A stretch of DNA of 64,000 nucleotides from Enterococcus casseliflavus NBRC 100478 (lineage in GTDB: Bacteria > Bacillota > Bacilli > Lactobacillales > Enterococcaceae). Of the stretch, positions 63,616 through 64,000 are shown in pieces (within the stretch, counting starts at the first letter, position 1; each line of letters opens with the position of its first letter). The notes under the pieces were generated by a model. It saw only the letters and a list, made by a program, of their open reading frames with translations, ran no database searches and was not told where the DNA came from. The translations under genes and the position numbers were made by a program. The stretch spans positions 62,001 to 126,000 of the forward strand of contig NZ_BCPT01000008.1 of the NCBI RefSeq assembly GCF_001544095.1, read 5' to 3'.

Positions 63616-64000
63616 TGGTGTTCCTCCTTTGGTAAAATGATCGTCAACTGAAAGCGTTGGTTTTCTTGCAAAATATGAACTTGACCTTGTAGCTCCTGGA
63701 CCCGTTGACGCATCGTTTTTAGACCGATTCCGCTGTTTGCAGTTTGGGGTGAATTGACGTCCTCGTTGGTGATCTGCAAACGGTAAAAGGCGGGCAACGT
63801 GCGAAAATGCACGACAACGGTTTTGGCATGACTGTGTTTGATGCTGTTGGTCAAGGCTTCTTTGATGACCATTAAGAAACAGTTTTGCTGTGCTTCGCTC
63901 AATCCTTCAAACAAGTTTCCTTCAATCGTTACGGAAGAGGGGAAATCAGCAATCAGAAACTCTATGGCCTGCGGAAAAGAAATCGAGGTTTCATGGAGAT
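63612..64000 (-). CDS. Sensor histidine kinase, C-terminal part (gene runs off the window)
   Basis: Only the last 128 codons are present; the frame is open to the window edge. The HATPase domain of NarL-type kinases is visible: the N-box FLMVIKEALTNSIKHSHAK and the G-box GIGLKTMRQRVQELQG. The phospho-accepting His and sensor region lie outside. It overlaps the response-regulator start by 4 nt, so the two form a two-component operon with the kinase first. Confidence 0.92.
   Translation of the reverse strand, partial: LHETSISFPQAIEFLIADFPSSVTIEGNLFEGLSEAQQNCFLMVIKEALTNSIKHSHAKTVVVHFRTLPAFYRLQITNEDVNSPQTANSGIGLKTMRQRVQELQGQVHILQENQRFQLTIILPKEEHQ

Overview
The window looks like a chromosomal segment of a low-GC Gram-positive lactic acid bacterium, almost certainly Enterococcus. 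The evidence is the gene set (pflBA, ppaC, glgBCDAP, relQ-nadK-rluD-mgtE, spx/mecA/spxH, a WxL surface protein, a BmrCD/EfrCD-type ABC pair) and the strong AGGAGG-type ribosome binding sites with many GTG/TTG starts. The CLC-family protein carries Met79, Glu118 and Tyr396, the residue numbers I recall for the fluoride antiporter of Enterococcus casseliflavus (CLC-Eca), so the E. casseliflavus/gallinarum group is the best guess. That species call is inference from memory.

Layout. 1-7.6 kb: 3' end of parC, pyruvate formate-lyase and its activase, Mn-dependent pyrophosphatase, two unknown proteins. 8.2-16.6 kb: complete glycogen operon glgB-C-D-A-P. 16.6-20.8 kb: an unknown basic hydrophilic protein and a ~996-residue secreted WxL-domain protein. 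21-27.7 kb: UPF0316 membrane protein, CDF cation transporter, EF-P, a CLC-F fluoride/proton antiporter behind a probable fluoride riboswitch, a GIY-YIG protein, TrmN6 and an acyltransferase. 27.7-31.5 kb: minus-strand cell-wall-sugar locus (anmK, lactose/chitobiose-family PTS EIIC, mupG). 31.6-39.1 kb: sbcD-sbcC followed by a SWIM-SNF2 helicase. 39.1-48.2 kb: HAD phosphatase, homodimer-type ABC exporter, spx, mecA, coiA interrupted by an in-frame TGA, pepF, spxH and a CYTH protein. 48.3-52.2 kb: relQ-nadK-rluD-mgtE operon. 52.2-56.7 kb: AraC regulator divergent from a heterodimeric ABC exporter. 56.7-62.9 kb: cutC, rlmA, a probable unannotated three-hairpin small RNA, trmL, a phosphoglycerate mutase-like phosphatase, recD2 and a small acidic protein. 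62.9-64 kb: a NarL-type response regulator and the end of its histidine kinase.

Functional themes. Carbon and energy storage (pfl, ppa, glg) fills the first quarter. The middle holds cell-wall recycling and DNA repair. The 42-48 kb stretch gathers Spx, its proteolysis adaptor SpxH, the ClpC adaptor MecA and, just beyond, the alarmone synthetase RelQ, which is a stress-control neighbourhood. Nearly every transcription unit ends in a clear intrinsic terminator, several of them bidirectional between convergent genes. I see no rRNA, tRNA, insertion sequence, prophage or CRISPR array.

The least explained items are the three-hairpin RNA (58.42-58.53 kb), the 580-nt AT-rich structured gap before spx, the 53-bp dyad between the AraC gene and the ABC operon, and the nonsense codon in coiA.
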